A stretch of DNA of 30,934 nucleotides from Coemansia sp. RSA 1804 (GCA_027578815.1 JANBTH010000143.1:1-30934), one strand, 5' to 3'; shown: positions 17,101 through 27,311, numbered from the stretch's first letter. The notes: generated from the letters alone by a model not told the origin. Made by a program: numbers and translations.

Positions 17101-20100
17101 ACGCCCGAGCAAACTGACGAGATTCGGGACTGACCAAAGCGCTTGCTATCGCACGCTCAATAAACGAAGGCACGTACTTGACTTGTGATTGGCCGCCACC
17201 TCTGCGCTTCCCGCGCTTTCCAGTCTCGCCAGCAACGCTCGGATTGCTGCTTGGGAGACCATGCCGCTTGACAGAGTTAGTGCGATAGCTTGGCTGGCGG
17301 TCGGGAATCATACCCGCCTCACGCATGTAGCTGTTGAGCAGACTTCCAAAGACACGGGACGAAGACAGATGCGAGTCTTTGCGGCAGAGCTTGATGATAG
17401 TCAAAAACTTTTGGATCTGTGCCACGCGCTGAGTCAAGATAAATGCCGAGTCCGTTATCTGACGAATAACCCAACCGCGGATTGCACGGTGGAGCTCCAG
17501 CACAGACTGAATGCTTTGCGGGAGAGTACGCACAAGCGAGGTTTCAACTGAAGACGCAGACAAACTAATGCCAGCAGCAGCGCCGGTATTCGACCCAGTC
17601 CCCGCAATGTCGCCTGTCTGCTCGCTGCTGAAAGCACGATGCGTCTGCTCAAGAATCTGGTATATGTCTGATACAACGAGATTGTCCTCGGCAGGCACAT
17701 GGCCAACACGTCTCTTTGGATACCAGGGCAGCGGAACATGCGTCTGGACCTCAAGCAGGCAAAAGGTCACCAGCCAGTCATTGAACGAGCAGCGTGCAAA
17801 GTGCGTCTGTGCCAGTCGGTTCAGAGACACAAGAATAACATCAGGAGTTGAAGCGCTGAGCAGCGAAACAGGAGAACTTGTGGACACATCGAGCTGCAAG
17901 TGAGAACTATTAGCACTGCGCTCACGATTGCGTGCGTACTTGGCTCTCTTTTCGAGAACCATATCCAGCGGCGTATATCCAGATGGTTCCAGCAGCTGCA
18001 TCACAAGATCAGAGCAAACCATGTCAGCCCGATCACACAATTCCTTCCACACAAGAGTATCTTGATGATTGGCGTCAGAGCCTCTTGGGCCAGCTTTCCT
18101 AAGAGAAGACCGGAGGGAATTCAAAAATTCTGCCATGGAATCGCGGAGCGTTGTGCTGTCAAGAAAGTCGCTGAAATGGTTTCCAAGCCAGTTCTCACAC
18201 AAATCAAGGAGCGTCCCAAACTTGGCCCGGGTGCTGTCTTCCCATGTTGCGCTTTTAATAGCTGTAAGCGTGCGACGCATGGCATCAATGACATCCAGAC
18301 CAAAACAGAAGTGGCGGAACGAGGCCATAAATATGCGCTGGAACACATCGCGGTTAAACAAAAGCAGGGGCATGGCGCCGCTGGGAAGCTGGATACGCAC
18401 GCCCTTGTCTGTTGTAATGCCCGCACTAAGATGCTCGATGCCGTTGATGAGAATATCGAACAGGGTCGCCAAAGTACCACCCTGAACTTCGACAACAAAA
18501 CGCAACGATTGCGATGATTCTGAAGATGAAGGTGATTGTTCACGTGCATGCATATATTGCACACGCAATACGCGCAAGGAGAGATCGCCGTTCGCAGCAT
18601 AGACAGTGGAGCCAGCAAAGTAGGCGTTGCTTTGAGCTGCATCGTTCATTTGCTGCTCAACACGTCCTGTTGATGTGCGATTTGAATTGGCTGAGCCCGC
18701 ACCCTGTGCGCTATTGCCACTTCCATCAGCAGCTCCATCTGGATGAATACCACCAACAACATTCGCCGGGAAAGATCGGCTGCGCTTATGTCTGAGTGTC
18801 TGCTGATCAGGCGTCCCATCGCCCGCTTGTCCCTTTGTATCGTCAGAATCGTTGGCATGCCTCATTTCAGAGCCATGTCCTTGTGGCGCACCAGAGCTGT
18901 TCGCGCCTGGAGCCAATTGCTGGTCAACACCACTCCTTGTCTGGGTCGACATGCGTGACGATGTAGACGGTCTTGCGCTGGGCCCGTCTGAATGATGGAA
19001 ACCTCCGGCAGGCGATGACGATGCATGCGAAAAAGTACCGGCCCTCCCAGACACATTACTTGCACGACTAGGCGGAAGACTTGCTGGCGCTTGTGCAACT
19101 GGAGTCCGAGGTGCAGGTGTGATCCACTGCAGTATGTTGGTCGATGGCACCGTTTCAGGGCAGACTAGAGGCAATATCGAGCCAGGAGCTTGCCGAAGTG
19201 ACATACCAATGTCCTCCTTGCTGTCATCGGCACCCTGCAGAATGTGCTGACGATACTGGTCGCTGGCAGATGGCTCGCATTGTAAGGAAATCGAGAGCAG
19301 ATAACGCAAATCATATTCGGTATCATTCGACTCGACTAGCTCCTCACCAATCTTCAAAGGATTGGCCGCCAGAGTAGATAGATAGGATTGGAGATACGGG
19401 TGCTCCAAGAGCGATGAGTCAATTGCACCCTGTATGGAATCCCTGCGTAAGTTCTCGGTGCTGGCTCTGCTACTGCATGTCCCAGATGCCCTCTGGAACT
19501 TTGTTGCCAATGAAACACTGCTTGCTCGTGATCTTATGCCGCTGTTTCTTGCACGCTCAACAATATTGTCCGATATGCCCTTGATGACCTCCTCAGCAGC
19601 GGTGTACATGTATCCATGGTGAGCAAAGAGAACCCTGTCGCCGCTATCGCCGCCTCCCAGAGTCGACAAGACTGGCTCGTATGCACGCCTTCTCTTGCGT
19701 CCCTGGCGCTCAATGCTCAGACGAACTGATCCATAGTACGGTATTGGAGCATAGCTGTATCCAGAAGCCTCGGCAGACGAGAAAAATCCACTCTTGCTGC
19801 CCTTTTGCAAAGCATGCGGCTTGATAATCAATGGGCGCGATGTCTTCACATCCTTGGAAAGGTCAGCACCCATTTCGTATATGCCATGCTTAATAAGCAG
19901 CGGAACCCATTGCGAGACAATAATGTCTTTCCACATAAGCGATACGCCATGCCAGGTTTCGCGAAGACGGGCAATCGGCGTCATCGTCACAGCCATGGCA
20001 ATTGCAGCCCAGGAAACAGCGTCGCCAATTGTTCTGCACTCCTCGCCAATACGCACCCAATGCTGGAGAAGAGCGCTGCGTCTTGCCGGACGATTCAATG

Positions 20101-23100
20101 GCAGATCAATAAGAAGCTGATGATGAACAAGACGAGTGAGGAAGTGAGGCTCACTATGCGTAAACACCATCAGTTGACGCTGCATGTCAAAGAGCTTCTC
20201 AGCAGAATCCCCGTCTCCTGAGCTGTCAGTGCTAAAGACGCCAGACGTGGCAGATACAGTTCCAATTGCACCTGCACCATGTGAATGTACATTGCTCCCC
20301 GTTTGCTTTGAAAGAGTAGCGGATGTGCCTTCAGCGTCCAATGCTGCTCCAGCCGTGCCGACGGTTAGCAGACTTGGGGGAGTCTGTTGCACATCCATGC
20401 CAATTCCATGCCGTGCGCCTGTGTCTGGAAGCGACACATAGAGATTAACGGCTTTGGGGTCAAACCCAGCAAGCTTGCCTTTGTGGAACAAGTACAGTTG
20501 ATGAGCAAATTCTGCTGGTGGAATCCGCAATAGCAGCGATGGAGACAAACCAGTAATCTCAACACGAACAAGCTCCGGTACAGATGAAATCTGAGGAACT
20601 GTGGGGTCTGGTTCGCCGTGATGAGTCCTGGAACGTGCGCGAAGCGGATCGTCAGTTGCGGGCTTGCTGGCTACACTTGTTGAATCCGAGGTGCTGGGCA
20701 TCACCGGAGGGCTGACGATTTCATAGGAAAACATCCTGGTGGGTGCCGGGCTCTTTATCAAAACAGTGTCGTTTCCAGCTTCAACAGTCAGTATCTTTTT
20801 GCCATCAGGATCTTCTGAAGTCTCTGCATGCTTGTCCTCAATAACAATTGGAACCATGCGGTCAATTGCAGCCTGGACCGACTCAAGTGCTGACTTGCTG
20901 ATGCCGGAATCGAGAGTGATGGTCTTTTCGACGATTGTCCGAAGCAGCTCAATGTGTTCGTCTGTGTAAGTCTTCTCATAGTGGTGAGCCAATAAAGCGA
21001 TGACATCGCAAAGATTGCCAACAAGTGCGCTGTGATTTTCCAGTTCTGGCGTAACAAGCTCAGAGTAGCGCTGGAATTCGCGCAAGAATTCGACATCATC
21101 CATAAATAGACGGTAGACTGCAACAAACTGTCTGCCATACGAATCCGCTGCTACAGTATCGCCGAGCTTTGCACGATTCTGCTTCTTGGCATCAAGACGA
21201 CCATTTTCCGTTTTCTTCTCGTCTGCAAGATTGCGTGTCGTGCAAAACACCATTTCGTGCACAAGAGCACTCTTGCTTCCGCCAACAACAACAACCGTAG
21301 CAGCAGCAGCAGCAGCAGCAGCAGTAGCAGTCGTGACAGAGTCAGACGTACTGGCTGCAGGCTGGCTCTCCTCGCTGTAATACTCGTCGTTTTCTGGGTC
21401 TTTCTCTGCTGAAACAACAAGTTCTGGATGGCGTTGAATACCCCAGTAGAGACGTGCACGCGTATCCTTCGCTGTTTTGGGCTTCTCATCGCCAAGCGCA
21501 TTATCGCCGCTTGTGTCCCTTACTGCAGATGATGTGGTCGGTCTGCGGGCTGACTCGGCAGCGCCATTATATCGCCGAGCACCCGTGGAGTTTTCGCGTG
21601 GGCGCTGACGGAGTTTCCGGGCATAGCTGGCCTTTGCTGCCGTAAAGCGTGACAGCCAGTTGTTCTTTGCATCGGATGTCGTTGCCACAAACATACGTGC
21701 TACACGCTCCTTGCCTCCGACAAATATCTGGAATCCAGGAACAAGACCCGACGACAGCGCGCCAGAGTAGTCCTTCGACACAGTTGAGGTGCGCGTCATT
21801 ACGGAAGATACTGAGCTATTGCCAATCGAGTAAAGACTCACACGGCTGGATCCAGCCTGGCTTTCGCGTCCAATATGTCCAAGCATTCCGGGCGCATGTG
21901 CCACGCTGAAACGCGAACTGGCGGCCTCAATGGCCTCGACATTCGTCAGAGGATACTGCGAATGGTACTTCCACTTTGTGAAATACCCCTTTCCCTTAAT
22001 TCCAAGCTCTGCACTGACAAGAGAAGAGTTGTCTGGTACTTGGTGCGCCTTGGTGCGTGAACCCTTACCAAAACGCATCTTATTGCTCACTGCGCCAAAG
22101 AAGCTGCTAGCAATGCCCTGGCGAACCCACCTGCGTTTGAGGACCACAATTGTGTCGTCAAAAATAAGAACAGACACGTACCGCTTAAACTTGAGCGAGC
22201 GCAGATCGACCTCTGTAAAGCACTCGCCAAAAACATAGCGCTCAGACAGTGGCACGGTGATCTCGCCATCATGCACGCCAGGCTCAAACAGCATAGCGCG
22301 CGAGCTAGAATCGACTTCGCCTGGCGACATTGGGAATCCCGAGCTGTTGGTATATCCGCCGTCTTCGTACCCTGAGGCAGAGAACGATGCGCGCACGTAT
22401 CCTCCAGCAGTCTCGTTCGTAGCCGCTGCAATCTCCTCTGGAAACATGGCCCGCAGCTCGCTCTCGGACGGAGGCTTGTAGAAAAACAGCTTTGCGCCCT
22501 TGAGAACAACACGATAGACCTTCCAGCCACGCGATAAGGCGGATGCCAGCGATGTGCTTGGGTTGATGTCAGTCTTTTTGCTAAGGTATCCCTCTTTGGC
22601 GATGGGAACTGAAGCGCCAGCACTGCTGCGTGCAGACTTGGCGTTGAAGTTAGTGGCATTGGAGGCTGTTCCTGCGTCGTTATTGCCGCTGTTAGCATTG
22701 TTGTTGCAGGCGATGTTAGAGACGCCATGAGCATTGGCAGAGCCAGTGCTTCCATTGCTCGTGCTCTTGGAGATGCCGCCGGCAATCGCAAAACTGTAGT
22801 CCCGGTGTTGGTTGTTGTTGGCAGAGGGGTTCTCGGGGGGCGGCGGTCCTTTGCGCCCAATTGTAAGGTGCTCAGAGACGCCTGAAGAGAAACCTGTCGC
22901 AGTTGAGCCCAATGAAGGGGTGCTGTTGTTAAACCCGCTTTTGCCCAGTCCAGATAGACCAGCAGAGCCATATATGGTCTTTCTCGAGACGGCGGCCGAA
23001 CCAGACATTGCTGCAGCTGATCCAGCGGCAGATGCACCCATGTGGCTACTCGATGCCGAAGCAATGCGCTGGGTGCGCTGGTTGCCATAGATACTGGGGC

Positions 23101-23581
23101 CATGCATTCCCCCGGCATCTGTAGTGCCGAGTCCTAAGGATGTGGTTGAGCCAGTGAGTTTCCCTGAAACAGCCAACGCGCCGCGAGAAAGCGGCGATGG
23201 GGTGTAGCCCATGGGCTTACCGCTGGAAGCATGCTGGCGCTGCTGGTCCTGTTGCGGTTGGTCATTCTGCTCCTGCTTGTGGTGTTCTTTTTGATGCTGG
23301 TGCTCTTTCTGGTGGAGTTGGTTCTGCAGGTGCTGGCTCGAAGGACGGTGTCGGGTAATGTGTCTGCCAATGCTGTCAATATTACTGCCAATGGTGCTGC
23401 CGATGGTGCTGCCGTCATTCTCAGCAGAGCCGCTGCTTTCCGCGCTGCCGCTTGCGTTTGCGGCAGTCTTGTGTGTTCTGCGGGTGGTTAAGCCACGCCT
23501 CAGACTCTGGCCAAGCGCAGTGAGCGATCTTGTTTTTGATTTAGTAGGCTCCTCCTGCAAACGGTCGCTTCCAAGAGCCAT
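14105..23581 (-). CDS. BEM2: BEM2-like RasGEF/PH/RhoGAP polarity protein
   Basis: A 3158-residue protein in one exon; the ATG (ACCATGG context) is at 23579-23581. Order: Ser/Gly/His/Gln-rich N-terminus (1-320); a PH-like region with a long insert, from AKEGYLSKK (~325) to NNWLSRFTAAK (~650); a RasGEF-catalytic-like segment (~1015-1240: LLRIPPAEFAHQLYLF, RLVHHQLLID, RLRETWHGV); a long disordered stretch; a REM-like segment (~1693-1823: GGTLATLFDILING, HFSDFLDSTTLRDS); a second RasGEF-like segment (~1912-2090: HFARCSFNDWLVTF, IQKFLTIIKLCRK); a coiled coil (~2559-2614); a PH domain (~2660-2755: DFVFRIVTEEGGQYLL, MEDWLTAMRDA); and RhoGAP (2859-3053) with arginine finger R2896 in GIYRVSG, KQFLRELPEPL and NLALVFGPSLLR. 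The C-terminus is acidic and charged. The RasGEF-PH-RhoGAP order is that of yeast Bem2, which inactivates Rho GTPases in polarity and wall integrity. It is about 1000 residues longer than yeast Bem2. Confidence 0.9.
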   Translation of the reverse strand: MALGSDRLQEEPTKSKTRSLTALGQSLRRGLTTRRTHKTAANASGSAESSGSAENDGSTIGSTIGSNIDSIGRHITRHRPSSQHLQNQLHQKEHQHQKEHHKQEQNDQPQQDQQRQHASSGKPMGYTPSPLSRGALAVSGKLTGSTTSLGLGTTDAGGMHGPSIYGNQRTQRIASASSSHMGASAAGSAAAMSGSAAVSRKTIYGSAGLSGLGKSGFNNSTPSLGSTATGFSSGVSEHLTIGRKGPPPPENPSANNNQHRDYSFAIAGGISKSTSNGSTGSANAHGVSNIACNNNANSGNNDAGTASNATNFNAKSARSSAGASVPIAKEGYLSKKTDINPSTSLASALSRGWKVYRVVLKGAKLFFYKPPSESELRAMFPEEIAAATNETAGGYVRASFSASGYEDGGYTNSSGFPMSPGEVDSSSRAMLFEPGVHDGEITVPLSERYVFGECFTEVDLRSLKFKRYVSVLIFDDTIVVLKRRWVRQGIASSFFGAVSNKMRFGKGSRTKAHQVPDNSSLVSAELGIKGKGYFTKWKYHSQYPLTNVEAIEAASSRFSVAHAPGMLGHIGRESQAGSSRVSLYSIGNSSVSSVMTRTSTVSKDYSGALSSGLVPGFQIFVGGKERVARMFVATTSDAKNNWLSRFTAAKASYARKLRQRPRENSTGARRYNGAAESARRPTTSSAVRDTSGDNALGDEKPKTAKDTRARLYWGIQRHPELVVSAEKDPENDEYYSEESQPAASTSDSVTTATAAAAAAAATVVVVGGSKSALVHEMVFCTTRNLADEKKTENGRLDAKKQNRAKLGDTVAADSYGRQFVAVYRLFMDDVEFLREFQRYSELVTPELENHSALVGNLCDVIALLAHHYEKTYTDEHIELLRTIVEKTITLDSGISKSALESVQAAIDRMVPIVIEDKHAETSEDPDGKKILTVEAGNDTVLIKSPAPTRMFSYEIVSPPVMPSTSDSTSVASKPATDDPLRARSRTHHGEPDPTVPQISSVPELVRVEITGLSPSLLLRIPPAEFAHQLYLFHKGKLAGFDPKAVNLYVSLPDTGARHGIGMDVQQTPPSLLTVGTAGAALDAEGTSATLSKQTGSNVHSHGAGAIGTVSATSGVFSTDSSGDGDSAEKLFDMQRQLMVFTHSEPHFLTRLVHHQLLIDLPLNRPARRSALLQHWVRIGEECRTIGDAVSWAAIAMAVTMTPIARLRETWHGVSLMWKDIIVSQWVPLLIKHGIYEMGADLSKDVKTSRPLIIKPHALQKGSKSGFFSSAEASGYSYAPIPYYGSVRLSIERQGRKRRRAYEPVLSTLGGGDSGDRVLFAHHGYMYTAAEEVIKGISDNIVERARNSGIRSRASSVSLATKFQRASGTCSSRASTENLRRDSIQGAIDSSLLEHPYLQSYLSTLAANPLKIGEELVESNDTEYDLRYLLSISLQCEPSASDQYRQHILQGADDSKEDIGMSLRQAPGSILPLVCPETVPSTNILQWITPAPRTPVAQAPASLPPSRASNVSGRAGTFSHASSSPAGGFHHSDGPSARPSTSSRMSTQTRSGVDQQLAPGANSSGAPQGHGSEMRHANDSDDTKGQAGDGTPDQQTLRHKRSRSFPANVVGGIHPDGAADGSGNSAQGAGSANSNRTSTGRVEQQMNDAAQSNAYFAGSTVYAANGDLSLRVLRVQYMHAREQSPSSSESSQSLRFVVEVQGGTLATLFDILINGIEHLSAGITTDKGVRIQLPSGAMPLLLFNRDVFQRIFMASFRHFCFGLDVIDAMRRTLTAIKSATWEDSTRAKFGTLLDLCENWLGNHFSDFLDSTTLRDSMAEFLNSLRSSLRKAGPRGSDANHQDTLVWKELCDRADMVCSDLVMQLLEPSGYTPLDMVLEKRAKYARNRERSANSSHLQLDVSTSSPVSLLSASTPDVILVSLNRLAQTHFARCSFNDWLVTFCLLEVQTHVPLPWYPKRRVGHVPAEDNLVVSDIYQILEQTHRAFSSEQTGDIAGTGSNTGAAAGISLSASSVETSLVRTLPQSIQSVLELHRAIRGWVIRQITDSAFILTQRVAQIQKFLTIIKLCRKDSHLSSSRVFGSLLNSYMREAGMIPDRQPSYRTNSVKRHGLPSSNPSVAGETGKRGKRRGGGQSQVKYVPSFIERAIASALVSPESRQFARAWNEVALENHTKLDTLEAVLRGARDWEAFAPLPTTPTKPTAKSSSENAGGAADIVNTATEAETSEASSTSKSKNGERPSSMTLQSPRSNPAADDIDISEDSMVRADCFVPCLGWLLENMVSLCYDTSDTLVDDSRLINLAKRHRVYIMLCICEQLGTRCQEAFALPTDIRIGMDQLSSWVLQTPLQTDELKAASQREATLIPDDMPLSASPMPDQMVSSPTGTGPSNNSGGTHSDGSSAAGGLSGSGAGDRAFSFSMPSSHTSGFIRGGDTLPSMRHMHGAGAGGFAKRSIANLRSTSGGGAISGHASSFNSHGGYGTISGASGGGGNMGNSSSNSNSSTGSGGMPVFGSPPAPIPRSLSIADGPSSGLSGSGGPSGMGIVTQGGLVSYYRPFARLVTDEIEKVRQEIRERERLERELRDREQVIERQRNERTKMLKRQLKEQQQRRAKNEPLLKMANLMNKVHSSARDSSMDPGGQGAKVSVSIYGGVPVLQNQTQDSNRMSSSSGTMRPRGPALPNAKPANVINLINSTITVEHGYTKRDFVFRIVTEEGGQYLLQAPDVEQMEDWLTAMRDAATEAAARRLTLFVEEAKRRNNADGANSGGSAAYHGGGDMDSPSVSQQQQHQNQQQSQHMPGRLPGSDTTRSRFTAFLGGSASAFGGFGLSSSQTPPVPTRGAMPTIGQQSQSKDPAAAHVEPKSFGVDLAKLMPDPKVVPTIVEKCLTEIELRGLEEIGIYRVSGAAADVSRLRQMFNSDPESIDLSHSDFHDINVVSGVMKQFLRELPEPLMTYGLYDGFINAASIDDYDERLWAIKDLVQALPAANYAVLKRLVEHLERVTDYEEVNHMYGTNLALVFGPSLLRPPPGSSSFALAMSNLGHAQSVIKNLILQYHWIFNVEEEAEPIDDGELESASAAEDGSSTNLKKEKEQQQEKEEQQPGDADKTSEHSDDDKVLESLVGASGAKASAKSKKRESVAVSPLSAAAQADMDQLAVAVNKLSV
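21298..21330 (+). repeat. (GCA)n microsatellite inside the BEM2-like gene
   Basis: An interrupted run of GCA/GTA triplets encodes, on the minus strand, an alanine run followed by valines (AAAAAAAAATVVVV) in a linker of the BEM2-like protein. It is likely polymorphic in length. Confidence 0.7.
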
Positions 23582-24251
23582 GGTTTTGATGGAATGGAAG
23601 TGAAAAGGCTAAGAAAAAAGACAATTAGAGTCCTCTTTTCCGCCTATACAAATACAGCTGGAATGCAAAATATAGAAGGATAATCTCCCGAAAATAACAA
23701 CAAAAAAGACGAATGTAGCTTAGTGTTGCCGAGCCCTAAAAGAACAATAACAGTCTAGCTATAAACAATAAAAGAAACGAATATAAAGTTTAAAAATTAG
23801 TGGCGTCTCTTTTTCTTTTTTCTTTTCTACACTTTTGGGAGATTTGAATGTAGAGGCAATAATAATAATTCCCAGTTGTTTGTGCAGCATTATTTATTTC
23901 GGTTCCTAAAAACCCGGCATTATGTAGGCTTTCTATTAAGGAATAATGGGCATTAATATTCTCCATTTTTCAGCGGTTGGTTGCTGGAAGGACGGCATTT
24001 GATAGTGGGAATGTAGACCACGGTATGGGTGGATGATTCCACAGTAGCAACAAGGACAAGCGAAACATATTATTGGGTTTGTCTTATTCCCAGGGAGGAA
24101 TAAAAAAGAAAGAGAAAACGGTCATTGAGCATGGGATGAATATGCCGGAATCGCACTGGCGATTCTAGCCTGTGATGGGAAAAAAAGAGTGCTTCTAGTC
24201 TAAATGCAGCTGCTACTTTTACCGAAAGGAAGAGGCAAAGTGGAAATATAG

Positions 24252-24274
24252 ATAAATAAATAAATAAATAAAAA
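24252..24274. repeat. (ATAA)n microsatellite
   Basis: About five and a half tandem ATAA units in the intergenic region upstream of the BEM2-like gene. Simple repeat, no further function seen. Confidence 0.8.
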
Positions 24275-26288
24275 GGAAATGGCAGGCAAAATAAGCCTCC
24301 GTTTTTGGACGGACAGATTGATTGTTGGAAGGGCTTTTCTTTTCGTATAACCAAACGCATAAAAAAGCACACTCCTCTCTCCAGAGCGCTTGTTTGGCAA
24401 GATTCTTTTTAGGGTCGTAGCAGGCTTTCCATTATTATGAGAAAATAGAAAAGCTTGAAAGCACAAAAAATCTCTTGTTTGGTGCTTTTTTTGCCAGTTT
24501 CCACAGACTGTGCCATATGAAAAATAACAGGAACGCATCAGTTTCATTACAGAAAGGAAGTGCACTGTTATCACCAAACCAGAACAACAAGATACTGTAG
24601 GATATCGGGAGAGAAGCAAGGAAGGGTGCTTGTTTTTGACTAAAGTAACTTACAGCGCTTGATAATAACAAGAAAACAGGAGACTGAATAAGCGATCCTG
24701 GGTGCCGTGTGCACTGAGAATAAGTAACAAGAGAGAAATAAAGAAAAGGCAAGATTTGTGTAATGGAAACAAAAAAGGAACGGAAAGGAAAAGAGAGAGA
24801 TTGTTTCAAATTACTAAAAGAGAATCTACCTGCACCTTGGGAAAAGCGTAACAAGAGAATAAGCACCAAACCACAAGAAAGCAAGTTCCAAACAAAAAAT
24901 ATTAGGAATAATAAACGAAAAATGGGCAAGGAAGAAAAGGAAGAAGGGGGGGAAAAGACTGAGTTACTTTTTTTTACTTTAGCGACAAGGTGGATTCAGC
25001 CAACACGTATTCAGCCCACAGCTACTTTAGCAGGCGAGCGAAACGAGATGGATGGATAGATAGAGTCGCCTGTGTTTTTCGCTGTAAAGTCAGTGCATCG
25101 CTGTTCCTCTTTCTCCCATTCTTTACCCGTCTAACCCGCCCAGCAGACATCAGACATTAGACAGACATAGTCTGCAGAAAAAGTCACAATGCGTGCTGTT
25201 CTGGGAGGGCTGGCTGCTTTCTTCCGCCACCTCTGTCCCGTTTTGGCACAGGACAAAGCGCTGTGCCGTTTCTGGCTGTCGTCCGCATGTCTTCCAGGCT
25301 GATTAAAGCAACCAACAAGGACATCTGCGACGCTCAATCCGCGCGCGCCCCCGCCAAGAGCTTGATACACCTTTGGATTCGCAGGAGAGCAAGCGCATTC
25401 AGTGTTACGTTAAAACGGTTTGCGGCGGCAGCTCTTTCTTTTTGCTGCAGAAGCGATGGGCGGGAGGAGAGAACAAGGGGATCTGCATCCTTCGCAAAAG
25501 TTGAACTCGTGCAAAAACCGCCATTTCAGAGAATCTTCCGTTCTTGTGGCCAGCAAAGGAGCGATCGGCATTACAGCTTTCTGACGTCTTCTCATGCTGC
25601 CTTTTCTCCATCCCTTGCACAGCCTTCCATATTGTCAGCCCAGTCAGTCTTAAGACCGGTGGTCTGTCGCCGTTGTGCTAGTGGGGTCACGAGGCTTTGT
25701 TCTTTACATGAAGAGACTTGCCAGCAGGGGGGCTGCTTTGAAGTGGATAAATGCGTAACGTAAAAAACAACAGCATTAGTCTCATGAAAAAGACCGGCTA
25801 GAGAGATACACATAATATGCGATCTTTCTGTTTTGGCTTTGGGTTGTCCAGAAATAACTTTCTGCTGTCTATTTTCACTAGTACTTTGGCTTGAACGTTT
25901 TGGGGCTGAGGGTTAAGCTGGAAATTTTCCTGCTAATCAGCGACATTTTTTTGTTGTTTTATTTTTGTTCCCCTTCCCGCCGTTCTATAAATAAACGTGT
26001 CAGCGCTGAGTCAGACAAGATCAGAGCACACACGCACCGACTTGCCCTGAGCCAACTCTTTTTCCTTTTCTATCTGTTTTCTTTTTACTACTGCTTTTTT
26101 CAGATCAACAGCGTTGGTGTTGGTATGGTGGAAAAAGAGTATGATTTGCTCCCTTTTTATATATCCATATACCTGGCATGTGTAATGTGGCTGATGTTGT
26201 CGCATTGCTTTCTACACACAATACATGTGCAATTAGAATTTACAGCAAGAGAAAAAACGCATTCGTGCACAACGTGTAGTGCGCATTG

Positions 26289-26324
26289 ATTGGTATTGGT
26301 ATTGGTATTGGTAGTGGTATTGTT
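26289..26324. repeat. (ATTGGT)n hexanucleotide repeat
   Basis: Four perfect ATTGGT units (26289-26312), then two imperfect units. ATTGG is the complement of CCAAT, so on the minus strand the array is a row of ACCAAT boxes, upstream of the CNNM gene and far upstream of BEM2. Whether a CCAAT-binding factor uses it is unknown. Confidence 0.8.
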
Positions 26325-27311
26325 AGATGGCCTTGTGCTTCTTTTACTTTGCTGCAAAATGTGCATTTCTCCAAAAATAAAGGATGTGCTTTCTGTCACT
26401 TGCAGTGTAGATAGTTTGTAAGAAAAAACAAAAGAAACATGTGACGGGAAATGGCGGGCTACATATGCTTACAAGTAGGATTTATATAAAATGTTCTATA
26501 AACACTAACATTTCCTCACAGGATACAGTCAACAGACTCTCACCTCTCTTTTTTGCTAATGCTACTGCTGACGCGTCTAATTCTTCAGAAGTATAGCCCC
26601 ATTCTGCTGTATAGCTATAATTCCGCTTGCAAGCAATCATTGGCATTATATTCTCATATTTCTGATTCCATATTATATTAGGGTGCAGTATCTGACCGCA
26701 TGGGGCTCTAGTATTCAGATGATGTCGTTTTTCATATTTGGTATCTGGCGAGTGAAAAAAGCATAAAGAGGGATTTAGTTCCAAAAAACCTTATTATCAT
26801 CCCCCCTTACAATTACACTGAATCTTCCAAACAGTAACAACGTAGACTAAGATTTTTGGTGATAGTGGTGGTGGTTGTAGATGGAGTAGGGGAATGGGGG
26901 TGTTTTCTTTGTGTCTCCCCTTTCATGCGAAATTCCTTCTCTAGAGTACACAATACCTGAGCAAACACAAAAAAGGACTTGGGGAAAGGGGGAGAAATGG
27001 AGAACAAACACATTGAGCATCCTCATGTCGCCACTATTGACCAGCACACAAGCAATTCAGCCCAATCTCTGTAGAGCATACACCACACTGCGTTCTGTAT
27101 TTCTTTCTTTCTTTTCCCTTTTTCTCCTCTTCTTTTCCTTTTTTACTTTAATTTAGAACCCACATGTTATTTTACTAGCAGATAAAAAAGCTTTTTTATT
27201 TTGCTGCAATATCCCTACAGATCCACAATCGGTACAAACCATCCGACTTGTCGCACGTATTTCTCTTTTCTTTTCCACTACTCTGGCATCAGCGCATAGA
27301 ACAACAGCCCG

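Larger units (their letters stand above)
23582..27311. other. Long intergenic region between divergent BEM2-like and CNNM genes
   Basis: 3.7 kb, the largest gene-free stretch here. Its ends should hold the promoters of the two divergent genes. The middle is purine-rich on the plus strand (about 24700-24990), which produces long Phe/Ser/Leu-rich antisense ORFs that I reject. A leader-like C/T-rich stretch ends at an ATG at 25189 (MRAVLGGLAAFFRHLCPVL...), which stops after 37 codons. A minus-strand ORF at 26482-26646 has coding-like composition. Microsatellites lie at 24252 and 26289. I see no tRNA, snRNA or transposon ends. Confidence 0.5.

Noticed and set aside
17900..18517. 205-codon plus-strand ORF inside the BEM2-like gene
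   Set aside because: Antisense to the REM-like segment, which has clear family motifs on the minus strand. No motif on the plus strand.
22087..23118. 343-codon minus-strand ORF in another frame of the BEM2-like gene
   Set aside because: Overlaps the true frame in a low-complexity region; it arises from GC-rich Ser/Gly/Asn codons.
24435..24929. 164-codon minus-strand ORF with many Phe, Leu and Ser
   Set aside because: Product of a purine-rich plus strand read backwards. The apparent TM segments are compositional.
25263..25763. 166-codon plus-strand ORF in the long spacer
   Set aside because: It begins at GTG rather than ATG and shows no domain; its composition fits chance.
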